Numbered from the stretch's first letter, positions 17,325-25,734 are shown. The stretch is 64,000 nucleotides of DNA from Tropicibacter alexandrii (GCF_003667315.2 NZ_RCTZ02000001.1:462043-526042), one strand, 5' to 3'. Notes: a model not told the origin generated them from the sequence alone. Numbers and translations are program-made.

Positions 17325-18368
17325 TCAGTTCGTCCGGATCTGGTCCCAGAAGACACCCAAGTGCTTTGACACGATCTCGCTGTAGCGGTCGCTTTCCTTC
17401 AGCGCCGCGAGGCCTGCATTGAAACGGTACAAGAAGGTCGTGCCGCGCCAGTGCTTTTTCGAGATGATGACATGCAGCCCCTCGACCGAGAGCGGCTTTT
17501 CCAGCGGCACGATCTGCCCGCGCAGCCCCATGGTGTTGATCGTCTCGGCACCGAGAAAGACGTTCAGCGTCACCGCATCCACATTGCCCGCCTGCAATTC
17601 GCGGAAACAGGCCTCGGGGTCGTCCGCCTGCACCAGCGTGATCTTGCCCTGCGACAGCCATTGCCGGTCGGGGCGGTCCAGATCGTGGGTGAAATAGCCC
17701 TTGGGGCGGCACAGCCGTTTGCCCAGAATGTCCGCGTCGCTTTCGTAGGTGAAGCCCGATCCTTCCCGCACGAAGAGCAGGATCAGGATCTCGACCAGCG
17801 GGTCCGAGAAGTGGAAATTCGCGCAGCGCTCGTCATCCGGGGTCTGGTCGCAATCGGGCTTGAGCCACGGGAACCCCATGTCGAATTCCTTGGCGTCGAG
17901 CTTGGGGAACAGGTGCTTGGACCAGTCGTCCTCCCAGTCGATCGAATAGGTCACCGGCGCGGGCGTGGCCTCCATCGCGGCGTTGACCAGTTCGGTCACC
18001 ATGCCCTGCCCCGGCCACTCGCGGTCGGTGAAGGGCGCATAGTTCGAGCCGGTCAGCAGCTTGAGTTCCGCATTGTCGACGCGCAGCGGCGTGGCGTCAG
18101 CCTGCTGGCTGCCCGGCTCGCAGGGGATCTTCAGCACGTCGCCGGGGGCGACCTGAAACACCGAAGCCTGCAGCTTCGCCTCGTTCGCGTAATAGATCAG
18201 CGTCCACTTTTCCGGGTCGCCATACGCCCCTTCCGCGATGGAAAAGACCGTATCCCCGGCCTTGACCAGATAAGCGTCATTGGCGCATTGCGCGCTGGCC
18301 TGCGCGCCCAGCGATGCGAACAGCGCGGCGACCAGTCCGGCCGCCGCCTTCCTCCAGATGGGGCGCAT
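17325..18368 (-). CDS. LysM domain plus periplasmic substrate-binding protein (paralogue 2)
   Basis: This 347-residue exported protein has a signal peptide (AGLVAALFASLGAQASAQ), a LysM domain at about residues 30-80 (YLVKAGDTVFSIAEGAYGD), and a type 2 periplasmic binding domain from about residue 100 (LKLLTGSNYAPFTDREWPGQGMVTELV), like SBP_bac_3 proteins. LysM binds peptidoglycan, so the sensor domain would be held at the wall. It follows its paralogue by three bases, so the pair is one operon. No permease gene is nearby, which argues for sensing or wall-tethered ligand capture rather than ABC transport. Ligand unknown. Confidence 0.85.
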   Translation of the reverse strand: MRPIWRKAAAGLVAALFASLGAQASAQCANDAYLVKAGDTVFSIAEGAYGDPEKWTLIYYANEAKLQASVFQVAPGDVLKIPCEPGSQQADATPLRVDNAELKLLTGSNYAPFTDREWPGQGMVTELVNAAMEATPAPVTYSIDWEDDWSKHLFPKLDAKEFDMGFPWLKPDCDQTPDDERCANFHFSDPLVEILILLFVREGSGFTYESDADILGKRLCRPKGYFTHDLDRPDRQWLSQGKITLVQADDPEACFRELQAGNVDAVTLNVFLGAETINTMGLRGQIVPLEKPLSVEGLHVIISKKHWRGTTFLYRFNAGLAALKESDRYSEIVSKHLGVFWDQIRTN

Positions 18369-18371
18369 CGG

Positions 18372-19475
18372 TCAGAGCCCCGCCCAGATCGAGGACATGT
18401 GCTTGTCGATGACCTGCAGGTATTCGCCGCTGTCGCGCATCTTGCCCAGCCCAGTGTCGAAGGCTTCGATCAGCGCCTCGGCGCGCGGGTTGCTGCGATG
18501 GGCGACGGCGTGCAGACCCTCGATGGCCAGCGGGCGCGACAGCTGCAGTTCGACCGCGTCGGCAATCCCCATGTCCCGCGCCACGATGCGGCCGGTGAAT
18601 TCGTTGATCGCCACCGCGTCGGCGCTTCCCGCCATCAGACGGACGAAGCAGTCCTCGGCCTTGGCGGGCTGTTGCAGCCGCGCGCCGACCTTGGCGAGAT
18701 ATCCCGCCGACTGTCCCTTTGCATCGTGGCCCTGCGGCGCGCAGACGCGCAGGCCCGCCAGATCATCCTCGCCGGTATAGCTGACGCCCGCGCCCTTTGC
18801 GGTGAACAGCACGACCAGCATCTCGAACATCGGTTCGGAATAGAGGTAATCGGTGCAGATCGGCGCGTCACCCAGCGCGCTGCAATCGGGCTTCTTCCAT
18901 GGGAAGGCGAGATCGACCATGCCTTCGCTCAGCATCGGGTCGAGATGCACGTTGCGGTCGTTGACCCAGTAGAACTTGTGCTGCCCGGTGCTGTCATCGG
19001 CGACGAAGGCGCGGTTCACGAGATCGGAAATCATCCCGGAATTCATCAGCAGACGGTTGGTGAAGGGCTGGAAATCGTCGCCCGCCAGCAATTTGACATC
19101 GACGCCTTTCTTGCGTTCCGTCGCGGCGCGCTGGCGCTGCGCGAGGTCGGCGGCGGCATCGAGCTTGGGCTCGGCGGCGACCTTGGTGATCTCGGCAATG
19201 GGGGTGCCGCCCTCAAGGCCCGTGGGCAATCCGCCGATGCAGGGCATCCGATAGGTCTGGCCGACGCGGATCGCATCCGGGCTGGAAATCTTGTCCATGT
19301 TGGTGCGGTAGATCGCCGTCCACTGCCCCACATCCTTGTAGAGCTTGTCGGCAATCAGCGACAGCGAATCCCCCCGCTGCACCTTGTACATCCCGCCGCA
19401 GGTCTCCTGCGCCGCAACCGATGCAGCGCTGCCCACCAGCAGCCCTGTCATCAGCACCAAGCTTCGTGCCGTCAT
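18372..19475 (-). CDS. LysM domain plus periplasmic substrate-binding protein (paralogue 1)
   Basis: This 367-residue protein has the same architecture as its downstream neighbour: signal peptide (LVLMTGLLVGSAASVAAQ), LysM domain (YKVQRGDSLSLIADKLYKD) near residue 32, a basic linker, then a periplasmic binding domain opening VKLLAGDDFQPFTNRLL. Both paralogues share the late motif SRPLAIEGLHAVAHR or its equivalent. A TTG at 19490 could extend the frame, but the ATG at 19473-19475 with GGGGGAC upstream fits better. The 254-base gap upstream (19476-19729) holds its promoter region and no recognisable gene. Confidence 0.85.
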   Translation of the reverse strand: MTARSLVLMTGLLVGSAASVAAQETCGGMYKVQRGDSLSLIADKLYKDVGQWTAIYRTNMDKISSPDAIRVGQTYRMPCIGGLPTGLEGGTPIAEITKVAAEPKLDAAADLAQRQRAATERKKGVDVKLLAGDDFQPFTNRLLMNSGMISDLVNRAFVADDSTGQHKFYWVNDRNVHLDPMLSEGMVDLAFPWKKPDCSALGDAPICTDYLYSEPMFEMLVVLFTAKGAGVSYTGEDDLAGLRVCAPQGHDAKGQSAGYLAKVGARLQQPAKAEDCFVRLMAGSADAVAINEFTGRIVARDMGIADAVELQLSRPLAIEGLHAVAHRSNPRAEALIEAFDTGLGKMRDSGEYLQVIDKHMSSIWAGL

Positions 19476-19729
19476 ATGTCCGTCCCCCAAAGTGATTTCG
19501 GTAAAAAATCGCCTATGTTGTGGGATCGGTCAACCTTGCCGCCACAAGATGTGCTTTGCCCCATATCTATCAAGGGTTTCGAACCCGGCCCCAAGGTCTG
19601 GCGCAGAGGGCATTTCGACTTATCCACAGAATCGGAGCGCGGAATCCCGCCGATCGCGCCAGATATCGGGGGGGATCCCCCGCGCGACACCACGGCTTGG
19701 GTCCTGCTGCCGAGCCGCTCCGAGCGGCC

Positions 19730-20350
19730 TCACGCGGGCGGGCGGAGACCCCGAAACGGTGGAAAATCGGCATACGCCGCCGCGCGCCCGTCCGGCGCGG
19801 CGCGACCGTCCTTCAGCAGCGTGCCCTTCGGCGCGATGTAACTGTCGATCCGCCGCAGCGGATCGGGCCGCCACGCGATGTTGAAGGCGCAGAGTTTCGG
19901 AAAGAACCAGATTTCAGAATAGTCGAGGTGGTCATGCAGCCACCACGCAAGGTCGCGCCAGTCCCGCCCCCGCGCGTAGCGGTCGGCGAACCACGGGATC
20001 ACGATCGACGCCCCCGCGACAGGCCGGTCGGGCAGGTCCCAGATATGGCATTCCAGCGGATAGTCGTTGCGCGCACAGTTCAGCTTGTGCGCATTGCCAA
20101 AGGCATTCAGCCGGGCAGACCGATATCCGGAGCGCACGAAGATGCGCCCAAACGTCTCCTCCAAAGGGTCCAGCAAGGTCGTGGCGAACGCACGTCCACG
20201 TTCAAGCGCCAGATCAGGATCGTCCGGTATGTTGCTGATCTCGTGAAAGTTTCCGATCTCGGAATACAGGAATTCCCGCATCCAGAAATGCCGCGACAGG
20301 CGTTCCCGCCCCAGCGTTTCCAGCGACCACATCGAAGCCGGGCGTCTCAT
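19730..20350 (-). CDS. Hypothetical protein, possibly peptidase M15-like
   Basis: This 206-residue soluble protein is not firmly recognised. The segment FGRIFVRSGYRSARLNAFGN followed by AHKLNC and ECHIWD recalls the SGYRS and His-Asp-His zinc region of M15-type D,D-peptidases, but the spacing is not standard and the histidines are not all present. The start is the ATG at 20348-20350, eight bases after the VOC gene. The frame upstream of this ATG runs antiphase through the VOC gene and is not coding. It is the last gene of a four-gene minus-strand set. Confidence 0.65.
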   Translation of the reverse strand: MRRPASMWSLETLGRERLSRHFWMREFLYSEIGNFHEISNIPDDPDLALERGRAFATTLLDPLEETFGRIFVRSGYRSARLNAFGNAHKLNCARNDYPLECHIWDLPDRPVAGASIVIPWFADRYARGRDWRDLAWWLHDHLDYSEIWFFPKLCAFNIAWRPDPLRRIDSYIAPKGTLLKDGRAAPDGRAAAYADFPPFRGLRPPA

Positions 20351-20357
20351 GACGCCG

Positions 20358-20798
20358 TCACGCCCCGTACCCCTCCCAGCGAAACTCGCCATTCGGCCCG
20401 AGCCGCGAGAACGGGTTATGCGCGATCTCCCAGACATGGCCCTCGGGATCTGCGAAATAGCCGATATGCCCGCCCCAGAACACGTCATGCGCCTCGCGCA
20501 GAACCGTTCCGCCAGCGGCGCGGGCGCGGTCCAGCAGGGCCGCAACATCGGCCTTGTCGCGCACATTATGGGCGTAGGTCGCCGCCCCCGTCCCGAGACG
20601 GTCCACCGGCACCCCCATGTCACGCGCCAGATCGTCCAGCGGGTAAAGCCCCAGCGCCTGCCCGACCAGATCGAAGACGACGATCCCCTCGGGTGTCTCG
20701 ACGCGGGTCCAGCCCAGCGCACCGTAAAACGCGCTCGCCGCCGCGACATCGCGGCAGCCCAGCGTGATCAGGCTGACCCTCTGCTCCATCGTGCTCAT
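20358..20798 (-). CDS. VOC (glyoxalase-like) family protein
   Basis: This 146-residue protein has two beta-alpha-beta-beta-beta modules of the vicinal oxygen chelate fold. Features are VSLITLGCRDVAAASAFYGALGW at the start and DPEGHVWEIAHNPF near the end, where the glutamate is a metal ligand in active members. The family includes glyoxalase I, dioxygenases and resistance proteins. Its ATG overlaps the stop of the upstream hydrolase (ATGA), showing translational coupling. Substrate unknown. Confidence 0.88.
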   Translation of the reverse strand: MSTMEQRVSLITLGCRDVAAASAFYGALGWTRVETPEGIVVFDLVGQALGLYPLDDLARDMGVPVDRLGTGAATYAHNVRDKADVAALLDRARAAGGTVLREAHDVFWGGHIGYFADPEGHVWEIAHNPFSRLGPNGEFRWEGYGA

Positions 20799-21760
20799 AG
20801 CTGCTTCGCCCAGTCGAGGACCCTTGCCGCCATGGGGTCGGTCATGCCCGGCGAGACGATCCGCCCGGCGATCACGTGATGGCTGGGATCATCGTCCGGG
20901 CCGGTCTGGACCTCGTGAATCTCCGAGGCCGCGCCCCATTGCTCTGCCACGACGCGGGTGCGTCGGTGATCCACGGTCGCATCCTCCGGGTCGAAGACGA
21001 ACAGCGCGGGCGTCTTCATCGCGCCGTAATCCAGCTTCAGCGCCGCCTCGACCACCGCGCCCATGGGCAGGACCGCCTCGATTGGATAGCGCGAGGTCCA
21101 GTAGCGCGCGTGATCCTCCGACACCGGCTGCCACGACCGTTCCGGCCCAGCCACGTAGCGCAACCATTGGCGTGCAAAGGGCAAGGTCATCACCTTGGTG
21201 TTCATCGCCCGCACCTTGAAGTTCGGCGAGACAAACACCGCCCCGTCCACCCGCTGCCCCATCTCTTCGCTCAGCGCCAGCGCCGTCAGCGTGCCGCCCG
21301 TGGAACAGCTCATGACTAGCACCCGCTCACCGATGCGATGGCCCACCGCCAGCGCCTCGGCCATGTCGGTCATCCACGCCTCTGCCGTGGCCTCCGCCAT
21401 GGCGGGGCCGTCGCGGCCATGGCCCGTCAGACGGGTAAAGACGATATTCGCGCCCAGACCTTCGGCGACGATGTCGGGCAAGGGGCGCAATTCCTCGGAA
21501 CTGGCGGAAAAGCCGTGGATATAGACCACCGCCCAAGGCGCGCGCGTCTCGGGCGCACCGGCCCAGATCACGCGCTTTTCCTCGTTCGGACCGACATTGT
21601 CGAACCGCGCTTCCTGTCTGGCGAACCAGGCAGCGACACCATCGTCCAACTGGTTGGCATCAAAGCGGATATCGGTCACCACAGGCTCTCGCGGGCCAAA
21701 GGCATAGGCCGCGCCGCCCGCCACCACGAGCCCGGCCAGAGCCCAAAGCCATCCCGTCAT
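20795..21760 (-). CDS. Membrane-anchored alpha/beta hydrolase
   Basis: This 321-residue protein starts with a hydrophobic segment (LWALAGLVVAGGAAYAFG) that probably anchors it to the inner membrane. The hydrolase core shows VVYIHGFSASSEE (oxyanion hole), MSCSTGGT with the serine nucleophile in a non-standard elbow (first glycine replaced by Ser), FVFDPEDATVDH with the acid, and DDPSHHVIAG with the histidine. It overlaps the genes on both sides by four bases, so it is translated with them. Lipase, esterase or carboxylesterase activity is likely but not specified. Confidence 0.85.
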   Translation of the reverse strand: MTGWLWALAGLVVAGGAAYAFGPREPVVTDIRFDANQLDDGVAAWFARQEARFDNVGPNEEKRVIWAGAPETRAPWAVVYIHGFSASSEELRPLPDIVAEGLGANIVFTRLTGHGRDGPAMAEATAEAWMTDMAEALAVGHRIGERVLVMSCSTGGTLTALALSEEMGQRVDGAVFVSPNFKVRAMNTKVMTLPFARQWLRYVAGPERSWQPVSEDHARYWTSRYPIEAVLPMGAVVEAALKLDYGAMKTPALFVFDPEDATVDHRRTRVVAEQWGAASEIHEVQTGPDDDPSHHVIAGRIVSPGMTDPMAARVLDWAKQL

Positions 21761-22491
21761 GCCAGCACCTCCGAGATGGCGGTTTCGATCAGTTTCAGAC
21801 AGGCCGGATCGGAAAATCGATGGTCGCCCCCCTTGACCAGCGTCAACCGCACATCCGCGCCGTCGATGTGATCCAGCAAGGCCAGCGCGGTCTCGCGCGA
21901 CACGGCCTCGTCCTCGGTGCCCTGCAACAGCCGCACCGGCCAGCCCATCGGCAGGGGCGCGCGCAGAACAAGGTTCTCGCGCCCGTCCTCGATCAGCTTG
22001 CGCGTCACGATATACGGGTCCTCATAGGCCGAGGGCAGCGCAACGCCCCCCTCCTCCATGACCCGGCGCCGCTGGTCCTCGGTGAAGCCGGCCCAGAACC
22101 CGTCCTCGGTGAAATCAGGCGCGGCAGCGATGCCGACAAAGCCCGCCACGTCCAGCCGCTGCGAAAGGATGCTGGCAATCCAGCCGCCCATGCTGGACCC
22201 CACCAGAACGACCGGGCCCTGCCAGACATGACGGATCACCAATTCGGCATCAGCCGCCCAATCGCCGATGCAGCCCTCCTCGAACACGCCGCCCGACTGG
22301 CCGTGACCGGAATAGTCCAACCGCAAGAAGGCCCGTCCCCGCGCCTCGGCCCAAGGCTCCAGATGGACCGCCTTGGTGCCCTCCATATCCGAGCGATAGC
22401 CCGACAGGAACACGATGCACGGCCCGTCGCCGGGGGTGAACGCATATGCCAGCCGCCCGCGCGGCCCGTCGAGAAAAGCAACCTTTGCCAA
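21757..22491 (-). CDS. Alpha/beta hydrolase
   Basis: This 244-residue hydrolase has CIVFLSGYRSDMEGTKA (oxyanion hole region), the elbow VGSSMGGW with the serine nucleophile near residue 94, and GGDHRF near the C-terminus with the histidine. I start at the TTG at 22489-22491 because GGGAGG stands five bases upstream and family similarity begins there. ATG codons at 22521 and 22563 give longer versions, the latter starting inside a repeat element. It is the first gene of a minus-strand set with overlapping stop and start codons. Confidence 0.87.
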   Translation of the reverse strand: MAKVAFLDGPRGRLAYAFTPGDGPCIVFLSGYRSDMEGTKAVHLEPWAEARGRAFLRLDYSGHGQSGGVFEEGCIGDWAADAELVIRHVWQGPVVLVGSSMGGWIASILSQRLDVAGFVGIAAAPDFTEDGFWAGFTEDQRRRVMEEGGVALPSAYEDPYIVTRKLIEDGRENLVLRAPLPMGWPVRLLQGTEDEAVSRETALALLDHIDGADVRLTLVKGGDHRFSDPACLKLIETAISEVLA

Positions 22492-22548
22492 GACATCCTC
22501 CCAGTTCCGTGCCCCGACCATACCGATCCACACGCCCCCGCCAAGGGC

Positions 22549-22604
22549 TTCTTTGGTCCCCAAATACCTCGGGGGAGCGCCGAAGGCGCGGGGGCGGAGC
22601 CCCC
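22549..22604 (+). repeat. GC-rich intergenic repeat, copy 1 of 7
   Basis: The element reads TTCTTTGGTCCCCAAATACC, then two hairpins, AGCGCCGAAGGCGC-like and GGGGGC-GGAGCCCCC-like. It lies between the divergent hydrolase and ArsR genes. Related copies occur at 40105, 41246, 48600, 51186 (inverted), 54783 and 57944. Confidence 0.85.
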
Positions 22605-22630
22605 TTCGATGGCCATTACGTTACCCTATT

Positions 22631-22655
22631 GTCACGTGACTAAAAAATCACGTAT
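22631..22655. promoter_or_regulatory. Candidate ArsR operator and promoter
   Basis: The 10 bp palindrome GTCACGTGAC is followed 9 bases later by a second half site ATCACGT, then TATAAG, a likely -10 element, 13 bases before the ATG of the ArsR fusion. Overlap of repeated TCACGT half sites with the promoter is the usual layout for ArsR autorepression. Inference only. Confidence 0.5.
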
Positions 22656-22665
22656 AAGATTTTCC

Positions 22666-23415
22666 ATGGACGTCATCTTCAAAGCCCTCAACGACCCTGC
22701 CCGCCGCGCGCTTCTGGATAGCTTGCGTGCCAAGGACGGGCAGACACTCACCGAACTGGAAGAGCAGCTGGATATGACCCGGTTCGGGGTGATGAAGCAT
22801 CTCAAGGTCCTCGAGGACGCCCATCTGGTCACCACGAAGAAGGTGGGCCGGTTCAAGTATCACTACCTCAACCCCCTGCCCCTGCAGGAGGTGATGGACC
22901 GCTGGCTCCATCCCTTCCTAGGCCCTCAGGCGCAGGCCCTGTCCCGATTGAAACAGACCTTGGAGCAACAGCACATGAAACCCGATCTCGTTCTCTCGAC
23001 CTATATCGACTGCAGCCATGACGCCCTGTGGGACGCCCTGACCAAGGGCGACCTGATGGCGCAGTATCACTTTGCCTGCGACCGCATCACCGGCGTACAT
23101 GAAACGCCCGGCGACAGCATCGACATGATGTTCCCCGGCAGCGACGGCGTCATGTTGTCGAACACGCTGATCTCCATCGACCCCAAGTCCCGCATCGAAA
23201 TGAGCTTTGCGCCCGGCTGGGAGGAGAACGCCCACATCTCGCGCTGCATCTACCTGCTGGAGCCGCAGCCCAAGGGCATGAAGCTGACCGTCGAGCATTA
23301 CGAGCTTGGACCCAATGACGGCAATGTCAACGATGGCTGGACGCGGTTCCTCGCCTCGCTCAAGAGCTGGCTGGAAACGGGCAGGACCGCACGGTTTCCG
23401 ATGACGGCGGCCTGA
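22666..23415 (+). CDS. ArsR-type helix-turn-helix fused to SRPBCC (AHSA1-like) domain
   Basis: This 249-residue protein joins two domains usually encoded by adjacent genes. Residues 1-100 form a winged helix of the ArsR type (MDVIFKALNDPARRALLDSL, then MTRFGVMKHLKVLEDA). Residues 105-249 form an SRPBCC/AHSA1 ligand-binding fold (STYIDCSHDALWDALTKGDL, and DGWTRFLASLKSWLETG at the end). There are few cysteines and no metal-binding ArsR motif, so a hydrophobic ligand held by the SRPBCC cavity is the likelier signal. A likely autoregulatory operator lies directly upstream. Confidence 0.88.
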   Translation: MDVIFKALNDPARRALLDSLRAKDGQTLTELEEQLDMTRFGVMKHLKVLEDAHLVTTKKVGRFKYHYLNPLPLQEVMDRWLHPFLGPQAQALSRLKQTLEQQHMKPDLVLSTYIDCSHDALWDALTKGDLMAQYHFACDRITGVHETPGDSIDMMFPGSDGVMLSNTLISIDPKSRIEMSFAPGWEENAHISRCIYLLEPQPKGMKLTVEHYELGPNDGNVNDGWTRFLASLKSWLETGRTARFPMTAA

Positions 23416-23470
23416 CCGCGCCACATGCACCCGCGTCCACCTTGGCAGCTGCGCCACCAAACGCGGGTGC

Positions 23471-23512
23471 AATTTTCTTCGAAGAAAATTGTAAATTCCT
23501 TTCAAGGAATTT
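23471..23512. repeat. Two adjacent 20-22 bp palindromes with different sequences
   Basis: AATTTTCTTCGAAGAAAATT at 23471-23490 is a perfect palindrome (22 bp with flanking C/G). Three bases on, AAATTCCTT-TC-AAGGAATTT at 23493-23512 folds into a second hairpin. The centres are 22 bases apart. Arms differ between the two, but both have CTT/AAG next to the centre. They lie downstream of the tag-like gene, between it and the ArsR fusion. Confidence 0.85.
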
Positions 23513-23524
23513 GGGCGCGCGGGT

Positions 23525-24199
23525 TCAGCCGTCGGCGCTTTGGGCAAGGACCCGCGAAACCACCGTCAAGCCCTGCCCGCTCTGTTCCATCCACGTGTTG
23601 AAGGCCTCTTGGACAGCGCCCCACGCCTTCTTCGAAGAAGGCGCCTTGTCCACGATGCCCTCGGCTGTCAGCCGGGCGACGACCGATCCGGACATCAGGT
23701 ACGAATCCCGCCCCATCATCCGCAAGGCATAAGCGCCGGTATTGCCGCCCAGCCGGGACCCGTCCTTCTTGAGGACCTCCAGCAGCGTCGCGAATTCCCG
23801 TGACGGCCAGTCCCCGACCCAGCGGCCAAAGCTGCCATGCTCGGCCGACACCCGCTGGATCAGGGTCGCGTTTTCCTGAACGGCGCGCACCTTCGGCGCG
23901 CTTCGGATGATGCGCGGATCGGACATCAACGCCTCGAACCAGTCCTCGGCCATGAAGGCGCAACGCCCGATATCGAACCGGTGAAAGGCATCTTCGATGC
24001 CGGGCCACTTGGTCTCGACGACGGTCCACGAAATGCCCGCCTGAAAGATGCCCCGCGCCATCTGCGCCAACCAGCGGTCGTCGGGAATGGCGGCAAGTTC
24101 ATCGGCGTCGAGCACCGTCGGCACGTCATCCAGCACCGCGATCCGCCCGCCCTTGCGTGCCGCCGCGATGTCGAGGATCTCGTCGTATGTGCGCATCAT
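23525..24199 (-). CDS. DNA-3-methyladenine glycosylase I family protein
   Basis: This 224-residue protein belongs to the helix-hairpin-helix adenine glycosylase (Tag) family: MARGIFQAGISWTVVETKWP, the IIRSAPKVRAVQENA region and GGNTGAYALRMMGRDSYLMS near residue 160. Tag removes 3-methyladenine from alkylated DNA. Unlike E. coli Tag it has no cysteine to form the zinc snap, as in the shorter alphaproteobacterial branch. ATGs at 24199 and 24196 are equally possible. The conserved motif KAPSSKKA is encoded by a perfect 20 bp palindrome at 23624-23643. It lies 31 bases downstream of the MFS gene and may share its transcript. Confidence 0.83.
   Translation of the reverse strand: MMRTYDEILDIAAARKGGRIAVLDDVPTVLDADELAAIPDDRWLAQMARGIFQAGISWTVVETKWPGIEDAFHRFDIGRCAFMAEDWFEALMSDPRIIRSAPKVRAVQENATLIQRVSAEHGSFGRWVGDWPSREFATLLEVLKKDGSRLGGNTGAYALRMMGRDSYLMSGSVVARLTAEGIVDKAPSSKKAWGAVQEAFNTWMEQSGQGLTVVSRVLAQSADG
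23624..23643. repeat. 20 bp TTCGAA-centred palindrome inside the tag-like gene
   Basis: CGCCTTCTTCGAAGAAGGCG is a perfect palindrome read in frame as part of KAPSSKKA. It matches the CTTCGAAG core of the neighbouring intergenic palindromes, but the residues are conserved in the protein family, so it may reflect codon choice. Confidence 0.7.
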
Positions 24200-24230
24200 G
24201 CCTCTCCTTGTCCCGCGAGGCAGTCAAGGC

Positions 24231-25469
24231 CTAGCGCTCGACCTCGTCAAGCCCCAGTGCCAGACCCGCCCCAAGGATCGCCAGGACGGCAAAGCCGGTC
24301 AGCGCCGCAACGGGCCCGATGACGGCGAGCGCGCCGCCCACGGCGCCGGTCAAAAGAAGCAGCGTGCCGATCAGGGTGTTGGCCAGTGCCGCGTAGCTCG
24401 ATCGCGCGTCTTCGGGGGCCATGTCGACGAGGTAAGTCGACCGGCCCTGTCGCACGCCATGATAAGCGATCATCAGGCCGAAGAGCAGCGCCGGGATCAC
24501 CCAGGCCGCTTGCAGCCCCGTCACCGATGCGCCCACCGCCAGCCCCATGAACACCGCGGCGACCACGCCCGACAGAACCAGCACCCAGCGCGAGGACCGG
24601 TCCGCGAACCGCCCCCAGACATAGGAACTGACGAATGACGCCGCCGACGAGGCCAGCACCAGCGCGCCCAGCCCCTGAAGCGCGGACTCCCCCGGCGTCA
24701 GCAGAACGAAATACGGTGGGGCCAGCGCGGTGACCGTCAATGCGCCCCGCGTCGCGATGAAGCGGCGGAACTGCGGATCGCGTTTCAGCGGAGACAGGTC
24801 GAAGGCGGGTGCGTCCCGATCCGCGCTTTCGGGCTCGTCCAACGTCGAGAACACCGCCGCGGCCCCCAGCCAAAGCGCAGCTGCCAAGGCGATGGCAATC
24901 ACCACTGGCCCCACGTCCTGCCCGATGCCAAAGATCAGCAACCCCGCAAAGACCAGCACCGCCAGCGACGAGGCAGACCCAGCAACCCCTGTCACCGCGC
25001 CACGGCGCGTCTTGGCCACGGTCTTGCCTTGGATGTCCTTATAGGACACCGAGCAGGCCGCGCGCCCGATGGAAAACACCACAAGCGCCGCCGCCATGGC
25101 GAGACCCGCGGCCATGCCGCTCAGCGTCAGGGCCGCAAGCACGATGAGCGCCGCCATTATCCCCTGCACGACGCTGCCAGCGACCCAGAACCACTTCCGC
25201 TGCGCCATCGCGCGCAGGCGCCCGGCCATCAGGATCTGCGGCAGCAACGCGCCCGCCTCCCGGATCGGCACGAAGGCCCCGGTGATCGCCGCCGGCACGC
25301 CCAGCGCGCCGCCCAGCCAGCTGAGAACCAGCTTCGGGTCGATCAGGCCATCGGCGATCTTGGTCATCGACAGGCTGACCATGTGGCGCAGCCCGTTATG
25401 GGCTTCGCGCCGGTCGACATCCTCGGCCCCGGCGAGTTGCGCGAAGATGCGGGTCGTGTCGTCTGTCAT
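24231..25469 (-). CDS. MFS transporter
   Basis: This 412-residue protein has a soluble N-terminus of about 60 residues and about ten to twelve membrane segments, with the loop YVWGRFADRSSRW typical of major facilitator permeases. The first hydrophobic stretch begins near GAFVPIREAGALLPQ. I start at the ATG at 25467-25469, which has AGGAG six bases upstream; an open frame extends to 25862, but it crosses the palindrome array and thrS. Substrate not evident. The 265-base gap to thrS holds the palindrome array and a promoter. Confidence 0.85.
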   Translation of the reverse strand: MTDDTTRIFAQLAGAEDVDRREAHNGLRHMVSLSMTKIADGLIDPKLVLSWLGGALGVPAAITGAFVPIREAGALLPQILMAGRLRAMAQRKWFWVAGSVVQGIMAALIVLAALTLSGMAAGLAMAAALVVFSIGRAACSVSYKDIQGKTVAKTRRGAVTGVAGSASSLAVLVFAGLLIFGIGQDVGPVVIAIALAAALWLGAAAVFSTLDEPESADRDAPAFDLSPLKRDPQFRRFIATRGALTVTALAPPYFVLLTPGESALQGLGALVLASSAASFVSSYVWGRFADRSSRWVLVLSGVVAAVFMGLAVGASVTGLQAAWVIPALLFGLMIAYHGVRQGRSTYLVDMAPEDARSSYAALANTLIGTLLLLTGAVGGALAVIGPVAALTGFAVLAILGAGLALGLDEVER

Positions 25470-25535
25470 ACGTCTCTCCTGTTCTGCGTTGATCGAACCT
25501 AGTGCGATTGGCGCAGGCTCCCAGTGGGGCGCGCG

Positions 25536-25629
25536 CAAGGCCGTTCGAACGGCCTTGAACCAATCGCCTTGCAAGGCGATTGCCACGCGTCTTCGAAGAC
25601 GCGTTTCCAAGGCGCTTCGAAGCGCCTTG
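25536..25629. repeat. Array of four 20-22 bp palindromes at about 24-base spacing
   Basis: Four perfect palindromes follow one another, separated by two or three bases: AAGGCCGTTCGAACGGCCTT (25537-25556), AATCGCCTTGCAAGGCGATT (25562-25581), ACGCGTCTTCGAAGACGCGT (25585-25604) and AAGGCGCTTCGAAGCGCCTT (25609-25628). Centres are 25, 23 and 24 bases apart. Sequences differ while symmetry is perfect, so structure rather than sequence is kept. The array ends 11 bases before the likely thrS -35 box. Confidence 0.92.
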
Positions 25630-25639
25630 CCGCCCGCGC

Positions 25640-25669
25640 TTGACAGCGCCGCGCGGCGCTGCCTAGAAG
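25640..25669 (+). promoter_or_regulatory. Candidate thrS promoter
   Basis: TTGACA and TAGAAG are separated by 18 bases and lie 65 bases before the thrS ATG. The spacer contains an 18 bp palindrome, CAGCGCCGC/GCGGCGCTG (25644-25661). Confidence 0.55.
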
Positions 25670-25734
25670 ACCGCCGTACCACATACCCGCAACCGGGCGC
25701 TTGGTAGGCGCCAAACCGACGAGGAGCACGGCCC

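Noticed and set aside
19560..19590. T-arm-like GGGTTCGAAACCC on the minus strand, suggesting a tRNA
   Set aside because: Only three base pairs of the arm form and no acceptor, D or anticodon stem can be built around it.
19620..19628. TTATCCACA, a perfect DnaA box
   Set aside because: Only one copy is present, without an AT-rich region, repeats or origin-linked genes, so it does not support an origin.
17451..19841. Plus-strand open frame of 796 codons
   Set aside because: It lies antisense to both LysM-binding-protein genes, which have clear signal peptides and domains; composition is typical of a shadow frame.
19730..20749. 339-residue minus-strand frame
   Set aside because: Its first 130 residues run antiphase through the VOC gene; only the part from 20350 is plausible protein.
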